Shown one piece after another: positions 56,276 to 64,000 of a stretch of 64,000 bases of DNA (positions are counted from its first letter, which is position 1; the number at the start of each line of letters is the position of its first letter). The stretch is from contig CAVOWK010000023.1 in NCBI GenBank assembly GCA_963700045.1, forward strand, positions 76,893 through 140,892. Reading direction: 5' to 3'. The position numbers and the translations under genes are program-made. A model generated the notes under the pieces. That model was not told the origin of the DNA. It saw only the letters and a list, made by a program, of their open reading frames with translations, and made no database searches. This stretch comes from RPQJ01 sp963700045 (GTDB lineage Bacteria > Pseudomonadota > Gammaproteobacteria > Steroidobacterales > Steroidobacteraceae).

Positions 56276-56470
56276 GTGGGCGACTTCGCGCCTGACCTGC
56301 GGCGGATACTCCGAGACGCTGGCTGCTATCGCGTGCGTCGCGGCAAAGGCGATCATGACATCTGGTTCAGTCCTATTGAACGGCGCAATTTTGTGGTTGA
56401 TTCCAGGATTTTGTCCCGACATACAGCCAATGGTGTCTTGAAGCAGGCGGGGCTGAAGAAGGCGTTCTGA
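56276..56470 (+). CDS. HicA-like toxin
   Basis: 64 residues from GTG (MGDFAPDLRRILRDAGCYRV). HicA toxins are small dsRBD-fold mRNA interferases; here the catalytic His lies in GKGDHDIWFSPIERRNFVVD and the Lys-rich end is NGVLKQAGLKKAF. It lies downstream of the antitoxin gene on the same strand. Full length for HicA. Confidence 0.85.
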   Translation: MGDFAPDLRRILRDAGCYRVRRGKGDHDIWFSPIERRNFVVDSRILSRHTANGVLKQAGLKKAF

Positions 56471-56526
56471 GTCTTCTGCAAGACTTCACTTGACCGCGCG
56501 CGGGCGGCCCCGCTCAATATCGGCCG

Positions 56527-57516
56527 ATGTCACGTCCCCCAGAGTTCAAGACCCTGCAGGCCACGTTCTCGACGAGCCTGACCGCGACGCTCGGCACGCC
56601 GCGGCTGCTGCGCTACGACCACGGCGCCCATCCGCTGGAGGACCTGCCTGGCCACGTGCGGGCTGCCTCTTCGATCCGCCGCCAGGGCCACCGGCTGGTG
56701 ATCCTGCAGGACGACGTCAGCGCGCTTGCCGTGCTCGATCCGTCGACGGGATCGACGCACCCGATCCTGTTGCCCGCCGGACCGGACGGCGCGCGAGTCT
56801 TCGACGACGCGCGCGGCAACAAGAAATTCAAGATGGATCTCGAGGCCTGCATCGTGCTGCCGGACGGCCGGCTCGTGGCGTTCGGGTCGGGCTCGAGCCC
56901 GCAGCGCGAGAAAATCGTGACGATCGCGGCTGGGAAGGGTGCGATGGCGCAGCAGCTATCGGGCAGCGATCTCTACGCCAGCCTGCGCGTCCACGCCGCT
57001 GCACGCGGCGCCCGCCTGAACATCGAAGGGGCGGTGCTGCACGGCGATTGGCTGCGGCTGTTGCAGCGAGGCAATGGCAAGCGTGGCGGCGAGTCGTGGA
57101 ACGCGATCCTCGACGTTTCGCTCAACAGGTTCGTGGGCTGGCTCGACGGCCGCAATCCGTTGCCACCGGTCCGCCGCATTTTGCAGGTTAATCTCGGCGA
57201 CGTAGCAGGGGTTGCCTTCGGATTCACCGACGCCGCGGTGACGGACGACGGACGCGTCGCCTTTCTCGCCTGCGCCGAAGATACCGAGGATGCACTCGAC
57301 GACGGGCCGGTGCTGGGCTGCCGGTTCGGCTGGCTCGCGGCAGATAGCCAGACCGTGGTCATGACGACTATCGTCGACGGCGACGGCCAGCCGACCCGCC
57401 TCAAACTGGAAGGCATCGAAACCCGCATCGATGGCGGGTCCGTGTTCGACGTCGTCGCTGACATGGATCGCGGCGACGAGCCGGCACAGCTCGCGGAGCT
57501 CGTCGTCCGCGGGTGA
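56527..57516 (+). CDS. Conserved hypothetical protein, probable beta-propeller
   Basis: 329 residues. Repeated beta-strand pairs with acidic turns (HRLVILQDDVSALAVLDPST, KMDLEACIVLPDGRLVAFGS, DAAVTDDGRVAFLACAEDTE) look like propeller blades. The opening LRYDHGAHPLEDLPGHVRAA resembles proteins I recall labelled DUF6929. No signal peptide, so cytosolic. No catalytic motif is visible. Confidence 0.7.
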   Translation: MSRPPEFKTLQATFSTSLTATLGTPRLLRYDHGAHPLEDLPGHVRAASSIRRQGHRLVILQDDVSALAVLDPSTGSTHPILLPAGPDGARVFDDARGNKKFKMDLEACIVLPDGRLVAFGSGSSPQREKIVTIAAGKGAMAQQLSGSDLYASLRVHAAARGARLNIEGAVLHGDWLRLLQRGNGKRGGESWNAILDVSLNRFVGWLDGRNPLPPVRRILQVNLGDVAGVAFGFTDAAVTDDGRVAFLACAEDTEDALDDGPVLGCRFGWLAADSQTVVMTTIVDGDGQPTRLKLEGIETRIDGGSVFDVVADMDRGDEPAQLAELVVRG

Positions 57517-57980
57517 TGTTGCCTGCCCCGTCGCCGTCGGCGTCGCTGGTGAAAAGGGGGTTCGACATGATCGTTGCTCCGTGAGCGTTCCGGGCGGCAT
57601 TGCCCGAAGCATCTCCAGGGCACGGCGCAGCGCAGTCGTCAGAGGCTCGGCTGAGAGCTGGCAACGGCGAGTCAGCCGACCCGTCGAGTAGAGGAACGAT
57701 CCCTGGCGACGCGTCCTGCGCGGCGACGGGGCGAGTGAGCAACGGAGCGCCTTGACGGCGAGAACGACGTGACACCATGACTCATGCTGGCAAGCCCGCT
57801 GGTTTATGGTCGTGCTGCATTTGTGGTGGGTTGACTGAGATTTCCGTGAGGGGCTGTCACCTCTGTGGTACTGCGGCGTTAGCGCCGTCGCCCTGCTCCA
57901 GCTATCAAGCCGTGTGGGGTCGAGGCTAAGATCAAGCGTCAGGCCGGCGCATGACGGCTCAAACGACAGGAACACCGACT
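57517..57980. other. Intergenic stretch before the exporter gene
   Basis: No gene. A minus-strand fragment reads MSNPLFTSDADGDGAGNITR, an acidic run that may be a remnant of a calcium-binding repeat, but it has no coherent continuation. I looked for a guanidine-type riboswitch ahead of the exporter and saw no conserved motif. Confidence 0.4.
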
Positions 57981-58319
57981 ATGACGCTTTCCCACACGGC
58001 GGCCTGGCTTGTCCTGCTGGTAGCGGGCCTGTTCGAGGTGGTCTGGTCCGTCAGCATGAAGGCCTCCGAAGGGTTCACCCGGCCGCTGCTGACCGCGATC
58101 ACGATCATGACGGCGTGGTTCAGCTTCTGGCTGCTCGGAATGGCGTTGAAGGTGCTGCCGGTGGGTACCGCGTACGCGGTCTGGACCGGGATCGGCGCGA
58201 TTGGAGCGGCCGTGCTCGGCATCGTCCTCTTCAAGGAGCCGGCCACCGTCGCGCGAATCGGCTGCATCCTGTTGATTGTCGCGGGCATCCTGGGCCTCAA
58301 AATCACGAGCGGCCATTGA
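57981..58319 (+). CDS. Small multidrug resistance family exporter, SugE/Gdx-like
   Basis: 112 residues from the ATG giving MTLSHTAAWLVLLVAGLFEV. Four helices, with the essential Glu in LFEVVWSVSMK, the third-helix motif TAYAVWTGIGAIGAAVLGIV and the last helix LLIVAGILGLKI. The WSVSMK/AVWTGIGA pattern favours the guanidinium exporter branch (Gdx) over the EmrE drug-efflux branch, by resemblance only. The next gene's ATG follows the stop directly. Confidence 0.88.
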   Translation: MTLSHTAAWLVLLVAGLFEVVWSVSMKASEGFTRPLLTAITIMTAWFSFWLLGMALKVLPVGTAYAVWTGIGAIGAAVLGIVLFKEPATVARIGCILLIVAGILGLKITSGH

Positions 58320-58782
58320 ATGACAGGCGTAGACAGTGCCCGTGGGGAGAGCCGGCGCTATCCGCCACGGCGCGCCCTGGCCGCGTTCCTGCTGCTCGCC
58401 ACGTGGGTGACTGCGTTCTGCGGGTGCGCGCGTGGGACCGAGCGCGCTGGAGGGAACGCAGTGGCGGCTCACGGAGTGGACGCTGAGTTCGCTCGATCCG
58501 CGCGATTTCGACATCACTGCCGAGTTTGCCAACGGGAAGATTGGCGGCAGCGGCGGCGTCAACGCCTATGGCGGGCCGTACACGCTCGGTGCGCGTCGAT
58601 CATTCAAGGTCGGGTCGATCGCGAGCACGGAGATGGCCGGTGCGGAGCCGGCGATGCGCGCCGAGGGCGCGTACCTCACGCTGCTCGGGCAAGCGCGCTC
58701 GTATCGAGTGGAGGCGGGCCGGTTGACGCTGCTCGATGCGGGCGGCAACGAGTCGCTGGTTTTCGAGGCGGCGAAGCGGTAG
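58320..58782 (+). pseudogene. META-domain (HslJ-like) lipoprotein, frameshifted
   Basis: The first frame gives a lipoprotein signal (ALAAFLLLATWVTAFCGC, lipobox FCGC). The second gives the META domain (LEGTQWRLTEWTLSSLDPRD, GKIGGSGGVNAYGGPYTLGA, SLVFEAAKR). Removing one G from the GGG near 58427 joins them as CARGPSALEGTQW. An outer-membrane stress protein is the usual role. It may be an assembly error rather than a real mutation. Confidence 0.75.
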
Positions 58783-58856
58783 CGGCAGAAGCCGTCCAGT
58801 CAGACAGACCTCGCAGCCATGTGGTGGCTTGTCGCGAGTCGTGCCACAGTTCTGAC

Positions 58857-59672
58857 ATGCCGATCGTGACGCTGTCGTCGGGTGAGCTGCACTACGTCGA
58901 GTGCGGGCGGGGCGTGCCGCTGGTTCTGCTGCACGCGAATCCCGGCGACAGTCGCGATTTCGAAGCGATCGTGCCGGCGCTCGCGCAGCACTACCGGGTG
59001 CTGGCGCTCGACTGGCCGGGGTACGGCGCTTCTGCGCCGCCGCCGGCCGCCACGGTGATGAATGCGCGATTCTTCTACGACGTATTCTGCGAGTTCCTCG
59101 CGGCCCTGGCGTTGCCACCGGCCTTGATCATCGGCAATTCGCTCGGCGGCAGTGTGGCCGCGCGGTTGGCGATCGAGTCGCGCGACATGGTGCGCGGCCT
59201 GGTGCTGGTCTCGCCCGGTGGGTTCACGCCACACACTCCCATCACGCGGGCGTTCTGCCGACTGCAGGGCAGCCGCTTCGCGCTGTCGCCGCGGACCTTT
59301 GCCGGGTGGTATCTCAAGCACCGGACGCCCACGGTGCGGGCGATGCTCGAGCGAGCGGCCACGTCGCAGGCGACGGCGCCGAGCCTCGCCATCAATCGCA
59401 GCGTCTGGCGTGGCTTCATCGAGCCGGAGCATGACCTGCGGCAACGAGCGAGGTTGATTTCAGCGCCGACGCTGCTGCTGTTCGGGGCAAGGGATCCGGT
59501 GATTTCGGCGCGGGCGGACGGGCGTCTCGCGGCCTCGCTCATCCGGGGCGCGAAACTGGTCGTCATGCCAGCGGGGCATGCGCCGTTCGCAGAGGTTCCG
59601 GATGAGTTCCTGGCCGAGGTGCTGCCGTTCCTCGAGCGCTGTGCGGGGGATGGAGAAGCCCATGAAGGATGA
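58857..59672 (+). CDS. Alpha/beta hydrolase
   Basis: 271 residues from the ATG giving MPIVTLSSGELHYVECGRGV. Oxyanion region LLHANPGDSRDFEAIVPALA, DWPGYGASAPPPAATV, nucleophile GNSLGGSVAARLA, acid in LFGARDPVISARADGRLAAS and His in VMPAGHAPFAEVPDEFLAEV complete a catalytic triad. Cytosolic esterase or C-C hydrolase type. The next gene starts inside its last codons. Confidence 0.93.
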   Translation: MPIVTLSSGELHYVECGRGVPLVLLHANPGDSRDFEAIVPALAQHYRVLALDWPGYGASAPPPAATVMNARFFYDVFCEFLAALALPPALIIGNSLGGSVAARLAIESRDMVRGLVLVSPGGFTPHTPITRAFCRLQGSRFALSPRTFAGWYLKHRTPTVRAMLERAATSQATAPSLAINRSVWRGFIEPEHDLRQRARLISAPTLLLFGARDPVISARADGRLAASLIRGAKLVVMPAGHAPFAEVPDEFLAEVLPFLERCAGDGEAHEG

Positions 59673-59949
59673 ACTCCAACAGTTACCGGGGGTGGGACCG
59701 AGCATTGCGACTGACTTGCGGCGGTTGGGGGTGAAATCCGTTCGCGACCTTGCGCGCAGGGATCCGGAGCGGCTGTATCAGCGGCTATGTGAGATGACCG
59801 GCCAGAGACAGGACCCCTGTGTCGTGTACACATTTCGGTGTGCGGTGTACGCGGCGCGGACGGCGAAGCCGGATCCAGAGTTGCTTAAGTGGTGGGCCTG
59901 GAAGGGGCGGAGGTTGCCGCAAGCTCGCAGACTGCCACGGAGGTCCTGA
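59662..59949 (+). CDS. Helix-hairpin-helix protein (Cdd1/pathogenicity-locus type)
   Basis: 95 residues from the ATG giving MKDELQQLPGVGPSIATDLR. The HhH motif LPGVGPSIATDLRRLGVKSV is clear; a family block PERLYQRLCEMTGQRQDPCV then VVYTFRCAVYAARTAKPDPE follows. It probably binds DNA without sequence preference. It overlaps the hydrolase stop by 11 bp and precedes a VOC gene by one base, so three genes form an operon. Confidence 0.88.
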   Translation: MKDELQQLPGVGPSIATDLRRLGVKSVRDLARRDPERLYQRLCEMTGQRQDPCVVYTFRCAVYAARTAKPDPELLKWWAWKGRRLPQARRLPRRS

Positions 59950-59950
59950 C

Positions 59951-60382
59951 ATGTTCAGCCTGCATCACGTACACCTGATGGCCTCGGACATCGAGGCGAC
60001 GATCGCGTTCTGGCGGGAGCACTTCGGCGCGGTGATCCTGCTGGACGCGGAATTCGCTGGTGCGCGCAATGTTTTTCTCAGGGTCGGCGAGGGGCGGTTG
60101 CATCTGTATGCGCAGCCACCGAAGCACGTCGGACCGGGGACGGTGCACCATCTCGGCGTCGAGACCGATGAACTCGAGGCGCTGGTCGCGCGGCTCAAGG
60201 CGGCCGGTGTGTCGGTGACGGAGGTGCGTCGACACCCGGAGGCCTGCTACGCGATGGCGCAGGGGCCCGATGGACTGCTGCTCGAGCTGTTTCAGCCCGA
60301 TGCCGCGCGGATGGATCGGCGGCTGCTGGATGCGGGGTACTTCGCGAGCGTCAGCGGCCGCGGCGGAGGCAGAAACGGATAA
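59951..60382 (+). CDS. VOC-family (glyoxalase-like) protein
   Basis: 143 residues from the ATG giving MFSLHHVHLMASDIEATIAF. The His at HHVHLM, VFLRVGEGRLHLYA, VHHLGVETDELEALVARLKA and Glu in LLLELFQPDAARM fit the metal site of the VOC superfamily. Last gene of the short operon with the HhH protein and hydrolase. Substrate unknown. Confidence 0.9.
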   Translation: MFSLHHVHLMASDIEATIAFWREHFGAVILLDAEFAGARNVFLRVGEGRLHLYAQPPKHVGPGTVHHLGVETDELEALVARLKAAGVSVTEVRRHPEACYAMAQGPDGLLLELFQPDAARMDRRLLDAGYFASVSGRGGGRNG

Positions 60383-60728
60383 CGGCGAGGCGACCGTTGG
60401 GGAGTGTGGTCGTCGGACAAACTCGAAAAGCGGACATACGTGTAGGCGTAGAATCGGCCACGAGCGGTCCTACGACTCGCTCTCCGATGGCACTCGTTGC
60501 TTGACGATGTCGGCGCGCTCATCCGAGGCCCCAGCGGCGGTCGCAGCCCGCAGTCCCGTCTTGCCGAAACTGGATATTCACCGGCCCACAATTGACAGTT
60601 TAATGGATCGATGATGCAGGCCGATCAACAAGTTGCCAGGGAGACGTTCTGCTCGTGACGCAAGGATGCGCTCTAATGCCGGGAATCATCGCTGCAGAGC
60701 AGCAGCTAGTTGTTCCGACCTAATTGTT
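60383..60728. other. Gene-free stretch left of the integron cassette
   Basis: No coding frame is seen. It includes TTGACAGTTTAATGG, a possible -35 box, with only a weak -10 match downstream. It ends at the cassette core site. No integrase gene or clear attI was recognised here. Confidence 0.45.
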
Positions 60729-60735
60729 GTTAGGT
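60729..60735 (+). other. Integron core site (GTTRRRY) at the cassette start
   Basis: GTTAGGT fits the GTTRRRY integron core, where exchange takes place after the first G. The run GTTAGGTGCGC (60729-60739) is complementary over 11 bp to the start of the attC after the gene, as required when both come from one circular cassette. Confidence 0.8.
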
Positions 60736-60758
60736 GCGCATAACGGAAGGAGTGTCAA

Positions 60759-61238
60759 ATGAAGTGGAATTGCCTGGTCCTTGCCAGTCTGCTGGCCCTC
60801 TCCTGCACTGCGTCGTTCGCACAGCAGCTTCAGCTTCCCGAAGACCCTGCGCTCAAGGAGCAGATCCGAAAGCTGGACATGGCCCACGCAGAGGCGATTT
60901 TCAAGGGCGATAAGGCCGCATTGCAGGAACTGCTTCCGGATGACCATACTGTCAACCATCCGACGAATCGAATTATCCAGGAGAAGACCGAGCTTCTGAA
61001 ACTGATTGACGACGGCGTGATTCGGTATGCGCGGTTCGAGCGTCGACCAGAGAAGTTCCTCTTTTACCGGGATTTGGTCGTCGTGATGGGAGATGAGACT
61101 GTTGTCCCCGCGCCTGGTGCGCCCAATGAAGGCAAGGTCCTTCGGAGGCGTTACACGAACGCTTGGATGCAGCAAGATGGAAAGTGGCGTCTGGCATTCA
61201 GGCATGCCAACAACGTATGCCCGGCATCCGGAAAGTAG
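60759..61238 (+). CDS. Secreted NTF2-like (SnoaL/DUF4440) protein in an integron cassette
   Basis: 159 residues from ATG preceded by GGAAGGAG. A signal peptide (LASLLALSCTASFA) leads into an NTF2-like fold: QIRKLDMAHAEAIFKGDKAA, LQELLPDDHTVNHPTNRIIQ, VVVMGDETVVPAPGAP and RYTNAWMQQDGKWRLAFRHA. No known antibiotic-resistance function. It begins 23 bp after a core site and ends 10 bp before an attC in the same orientation, the standard cassette layout. NTF2-fold proteins are common among cassette products of unknown role. Confidence 0.85.
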   Translation: MKWNCLVLASLLALSCTASFAQQLQLPEDPALKEQIRKLDMAHAEAIFKGDKAALQELLPDDHTVNHPTNRIIQEKTELLKLIDDGVIRYARFERRPEKFLFYRDLVVVMGDETVVPAPGAPNEGKVLRRRYTNAWMQQDGKWRLAFRHANNVCPASGK

Positions 61239-61247
61239 GCTCCGCGC

Positions 61248-61313
61248 ACCTAACAAGTGATTCCAGCGGACGGCCTCGCTTCGCTCGGCCGCCGCTGAAC
61301 CGGAGCGTTGAGC
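61248..61313 (+). other. attC recombination site of the cassette
   Basis: 66 bp from inverse core ACCTAAC to core GTTGAGC (GTTRRRY). The inner arms CAGCGGACGGCC and GGCCGCCGCTG pair with one unpaired base, as attC hairpins need for strand choice, around a TCGCTTCGCTC turn. The outer inverse core matches the cassette's leading core exactly. Size and layout are those of a standard attC. Confidence 0.85.
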
Positions 61314-61346
61314 GTCTGCTTCGCAACGCGACGGTCCGCTCCGGGT

Positions 61347-62918
61347 CGAGGCCGTGTGAAAACGCTGGCGGCAATGGTCTTATGACGCGAACCGGCGAAG
61401 GGACGCGAGCGAGCGTCACGCCCGCATCGCCGCGATCAGCGGCTGCACGCCGAGGATCTGCATCACTCGCTTCAGGTTGTATGCCAGAACCTGCAAGCTC
61501 ATCTCCGTTCGCACTTTCGGCAACGTCCTCGTCAGGAAGTGCGTCGCGCCCATCCACGATTTGAGCGTCCCGAACGTGTGCTCCACGGTCTGGCGGCGCA
61601 GCCGTCCGGCCTGCGGCATGCCGTCGATGCGTCGTTGCATCCGCTCGACCACGTCTTCGTGCTCCCAGCGGTTGATGCGTCGGCAGGTATCGGTCGTGCA
61701 GGCGCTGCGGATAGGGCACTGCGGGCAAGCGGTCGACCAGTACCGGTGGATCGTCATGCCGTGCTGGATCGAGGTGCACCGCCGCGTGGCGTACTTGCCC
61801 GCCGGGCAACGGTATCGATCGCGCTTTGCCTCGTAGTGGAAGTCACGCTTGTCGAAGCGGCCGGTGGATGCCGAGTTCCAGGTGAGCGGCTTCGGCACGA
61901 GCGCCTTGATCTGCGCCTGCTCGCACTTGAGGATCTCTTCGCCGCTGAAGTAGCCGCGGTCGGCGAGCACCGTCAGGTCCTGCGTGCCGAGCGTCTCCTG
62001 CGTCCGCTGCGCCATCGGGCTCAGCTGGTTGCGATCGTGGCCTTCGTTGCCAACCTCGTGCGTCACGATCAGATGGTGCTTGGTGTCGACGGCGGCCTGC
62101 ACGTTGTAGCCCACCATCCCCGTGCCGCGGCCGCTGGTGGCCATCGAGCGCGCATCGGGGTCGGTCAGTGAGATCTGCTGATCCGGCGTGGCTTCGAGCT
62201 GGCGGCCGATCGCCTCCAGCCTCTTCATCTGCGAACGCACCGTCGCGAGCTTCTCCTTGAGGTGCTCGACCCGCTCTTCAGGCACAAGTGATGGGTCCCG
62301 GTCTGCGCGATCGAGGTCGGCGAGGTAGCGGGCGATGCTCTGGTCGAGCTGCTGTTGGCGGGCCTTGAGCTTGTGCGGCGTGAAGTTCTTGTCGCGGTTG
62401 TTCACCGCCTTGAACTTGCTGCCGTCGATCGCCACCAGCGCCTGCTCGAACAGACCGATCTCCCGACACAGCTGCACGAACTGGCGGCAGGCCTGGCGGA
62501 TGCCAGGGCCGTTGTCGCGGCGGAAGTCGGCGATCGTCTTGAAGTCCGGGGCGAGCCGACCGGTGAGCCAGATCAGCTCAAGGTTGCGCTGCGCCTCGCG
62601 CTCCAGGCGCCGGCTCGAGGGCAGGCGGTTGAGGTAGCCGTAAACGTAGATCTTGAGCAGCGTGCCGGGGTGGTACGCAGGTCGGCCTGTGGCCGCAGGC
62701 TCGGCACCCTCAAAGCCGAGCTTCGCCAGGTCGAGCTCATCGACAAACGCGTCGACTGCACGCACCGGGTTGTCCTCGGCGATCCAATCGTCCAGACGCT
62801 CCGGGAACAGTGTGGCCTGCGTTCGGCTCTCACTTTCGATGAACCGCTTCATCGTGCACTCCCTCGTGTGGCACGATGATATTCGCACAAATCAGGCCGT
62901 CGTTTTCACACAGCCTCG
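61347..62918 (-). mobile_element. IS1182-type insertion sequence
   Basis: Terminal inverted repeats CGAGGCCGTGTGAAAACG (61347-61364) and the complement of CGTTTTCACACAGCCTCG (62901-62918) match at 17 of 18. One transposase fills the element. It lies 33 bp right of the attC, so it landed just after the cassette. No clear target duplication is seen. About 1.57 kb. Confidence 0.85.
61416..62852 (-). CDS. IS1182-family transposase
   Basis: 478 residues from the ATG giving MKRFIESESRTQATLFPERL. The DDE domain is seen in FEQALVAIDGSKFKAVNNRD (first Asp), DLTVLADRGYFSGEEILKCE (second Asp) and the Glu near QTVEHTFGTLKSWMGATHFL. The Cys cluster CPQCPIRSACTTDTC resembles the zinc region of this group. 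Complete and in frame, so the IS may be active. Confidence 0.93.
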   Translation of the reverse strand: MKRFIESESRTQATLFPERLDDWIAEDNPVRAVDAFVDELDLAKLGFEGAEPAATGRPAYHPGTLLKIYVYGYLNRLPSSRRLEREAQRNLELIWLTGRLAPDFKTIADFRRDNGPGIRQACRQFVQLCREIGLFEQALVAIDGSKFKAVNNRDKNFTPHKLKARQQQLDQSIARYLADLDRADRDPSLVPEERVEHLKEKLATVRSQMKRLEAIGRQLEATPDQQISLTDPDARSMATSGRGTGMVGYNVQAAVDTKHHLIVTHEVGNEGHDRNQLSPMAQRTQETLGTQDLTVLADRGYFSGEEILKCEQAQIKALVPKPLTWNSASTGRFDKRDFHYEAKRDRYRCPAGKYATRRCTSIQHGMTIHRYWSTACPQCPIRSACTTDTCRRINRWEHEDVVERMQRRIDGMPQAGRLRRQTVEHTFGTLKSWMGATHFLTRTLPKVRTEMSLQVLAYNLKRVMQILGVQPLIAAMRA

Positions 62919-63251
62919 GTCGTCTTTCACCGTTGAGCGTCCGTTTTCGGGGCGCGGGCTCAAGGCAGACGCAGGCAGCTGCTCGGGTCAGGCTTCACTG
63001 AAGCCGACGTCTCGGACGGTTCTGCCGGGGTGGACGTACTCGCGTTCCTGTTAGACGCGGTGGGGCGAGGGGAGAGGGGAGGCGGGCCTCGGACACAGGC
63101 GCGGGTTGTCGGACCTGGCTCGGCCGCTTGTCCGGCGGCGTGGATTGCGGGAGCATGTCCGGAGAAAAAGCTATACCGACATCGGGAAATTAAGCGACAT
63201 GCATTCGTTCGATTCAAGGTTCGCACTCGAGCGTCATTCCGTTTGTGCCGC
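62919..63251. other. Gene-free stretch between the IS and the last secreted gene
   Basis: No gene is convincing. It contains GTTGAGC and GTTAGAC heptamers (62932-62938 and 63050-63056) that fit the integron core consensus, with a hairpin of about 15 bp in between. They may be further cassette remains, but a complete attC is not visible. Confidence 0.45.
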
Positions 63252-63752
63252 ATGGTACCGGTACTTTTCGCGATGGCAGTCGCTGCATCCAGCGCCCTCG
63301 CGCAAGATCAGGCGCAACCGGCCGACAAGAGGCCGGCTCTCTTGCAGGCATTGGACGGACACTGGGTCATGACAGGTGATGTGCTGGGCAAGGCCGTCAC
63401 CTATGACATGGTGGCTGCTCCCATGCTTCATGACACCTTTACTGAAATGCACATGAACAACCTACAGGTCCCTTCGGAGTATGAGGCACGCGTATTCATC
63501 GGTGTCGACCCGGACAGCCAGCTCGTCATCACGCACTGGCTGGACAGTTTCGGCGCCAAGTACTCCATCCCTCACGGAACCGGCCAAGTCTCTGGAAATA
63601 CCATCCAGTTCACCATCCGATACGATGACGGCCCTTTCCGCGACACGCTGACTTTTCATCCCGAAGATCGCTCTTGGTCATTTGTGATTGAGGTTTCGCA
63701 ACCTGATGGGCCCTGGGAACACTTCGCGCGCTATGAGATGCGACCCAAGTAG
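63252..63752 (+). CDS. Secreted DUF1579-like (lipocalin-type) protein
   Basis: 166 residues from the ATG giving MVPVLFAMAVAASSALAQDQ, a signal peptide; a longer upstream reading has no support. Beta-rich core: LLQALDGHWVMTGDVLGKAV, FTEMHMNNLQVPSEYEARVF and VITHWLDSFGAKYSIPHGTG. It resembles secreted DUF1579-type proteins. Close to the cassette and possibly itself in a cassette, but its attC is not clear. Confidence 0.7.
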   Translation: MVPVLFAMAVAASSALAQDQAQPADKRPALLQALDGHWVMTGDVLGKAVTYDMVAAPMLHDTFTEMHMNNLQVPSEYEARVFIGVDPDSQLVITHWLDSFGAKYSIPHGTGQVSGNTIQFTIRYDDGPFRDTLTFHPEDRSWSFVIEVSQPDGPWEHFARYEMRPK

Positions 63753-64000
63753 CTTGAGCGCCCACTGTGCAATACAGCGATCGGCATGTGTCGTCACGCC
63801 GCCTGCAGGGACTGCAAGTGGTATGCATGGGTTTGGTCCAGCAAGCGGCACGCCGACGGCGCGCCGCCGCTGATCGCGGAGGTTAGGCCTCTCGCCAATG
63901 CACCCGCTCCTGCAACAGCTGCGCGGCGGAGACCTCCGCTCAATTGGCCGATCCAATGCGGTAGTCCATGAGGTTCTCGCACATCCGGAACTCATGACAG
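63753..64000. other. Right edge, no gene identified
   Basis: No reading frame is convincing. GTTAGGC at 63882 fits the integron core consensus, and a hairpin-forming stretch lies just left of it, possibly half of an attC. The window ends before more can be said. Confidence 0.35.

Noticed and set aside
57820..57980. Guanidine riboswitch ahead of the SugE/Gdx-like gene
   Set aside because: Expected from context, but I found no ACGR loop pairs or ykkC-type conserved block in the leader.

Overview
GC-rich DNA from a gammaproteobacterium, most likely near Lysobacterales/Nevskiales/Steroidobacterales. The main evidence is gene order: clpS-clpA, infA-aat, trxB, ftsK-lolA-rarA-serS follows the Escherichia coli order around clpA-serS, without cydCD and lrp. 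A UrcA-family protein, an Xcp/Gsp type II secretion operon and many secreted hydrolases fit the same group. No rRNA, CRISPR array or replication origin is seen.

Layout. 1-3.7 kb: the start of a type II secretion operon (gspC-gspD-gspE, minus strand, gspE running off the left edge). 3.9-16.8 kb: housekeeping backbone (protein quality control, translation, thioredoxin reductase, chromosome translocation, lipoprotein carrier, serS and tRNA-Ser). The clpA-infA gap holds two long perfect hairpins that share a loop sequence. 16.8-35.7 kb: an accessory stretch after tRNA-Ser. It has a HAD/GtrA/epimerase/UbiA set that looks like lipid-linked sugar or cell-envelope chemistry, three secreted proteins of unclear role, a phosphoribosyl-metabolism trio, an IS5-type remnant, repeats, and two sequences that look like tRNA-derived integration scars. 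35.8-48.4 kb: rhodanese, a two-component system with a phased direct-repeat operator, an M20 peptidase, UrcA, nitronate monooxygenase, a GMC dehydrogenase pair, a RidA-like protein, an esterase and a class C beta-lactamase-fold hydrolase. 48.4-55.9 kb: a 3.72-kb tandem duplication of mscS-rhodanese-CadC/TPR regulator-cupin-tautomerase, with several members broken in one copy. 56-60.4 kb: a HicAB-like toxin-antitoxin pair, a small multidrug/guanidinium-type exporter and small enzymes. 60.7-64 kb: an integron-type gene cassette (core site, secreted NTF2-like gene, attC) followed by an IS1182-type insertion sequence and a secreted protein.

How the genes fit together. The left half is ordinary backbone transcribed in short operons with 4-bp stop/start overlaps. 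The right half is a mosaic shaped by site-specific recombination (tRNA-Ser scars, attC), transposition and tandem duplication. Single-base frameshifts break UbiA, a secreted glycosidase-like gene, a dehydrogenase small subunit, a META lipoprotein, one cupin, one tautomerase and one MscS. That many in 40 kb may mean decay, but a draft or strain-mixed assembly is equally possible. Every claim about a broken gene should be read with that in mind.
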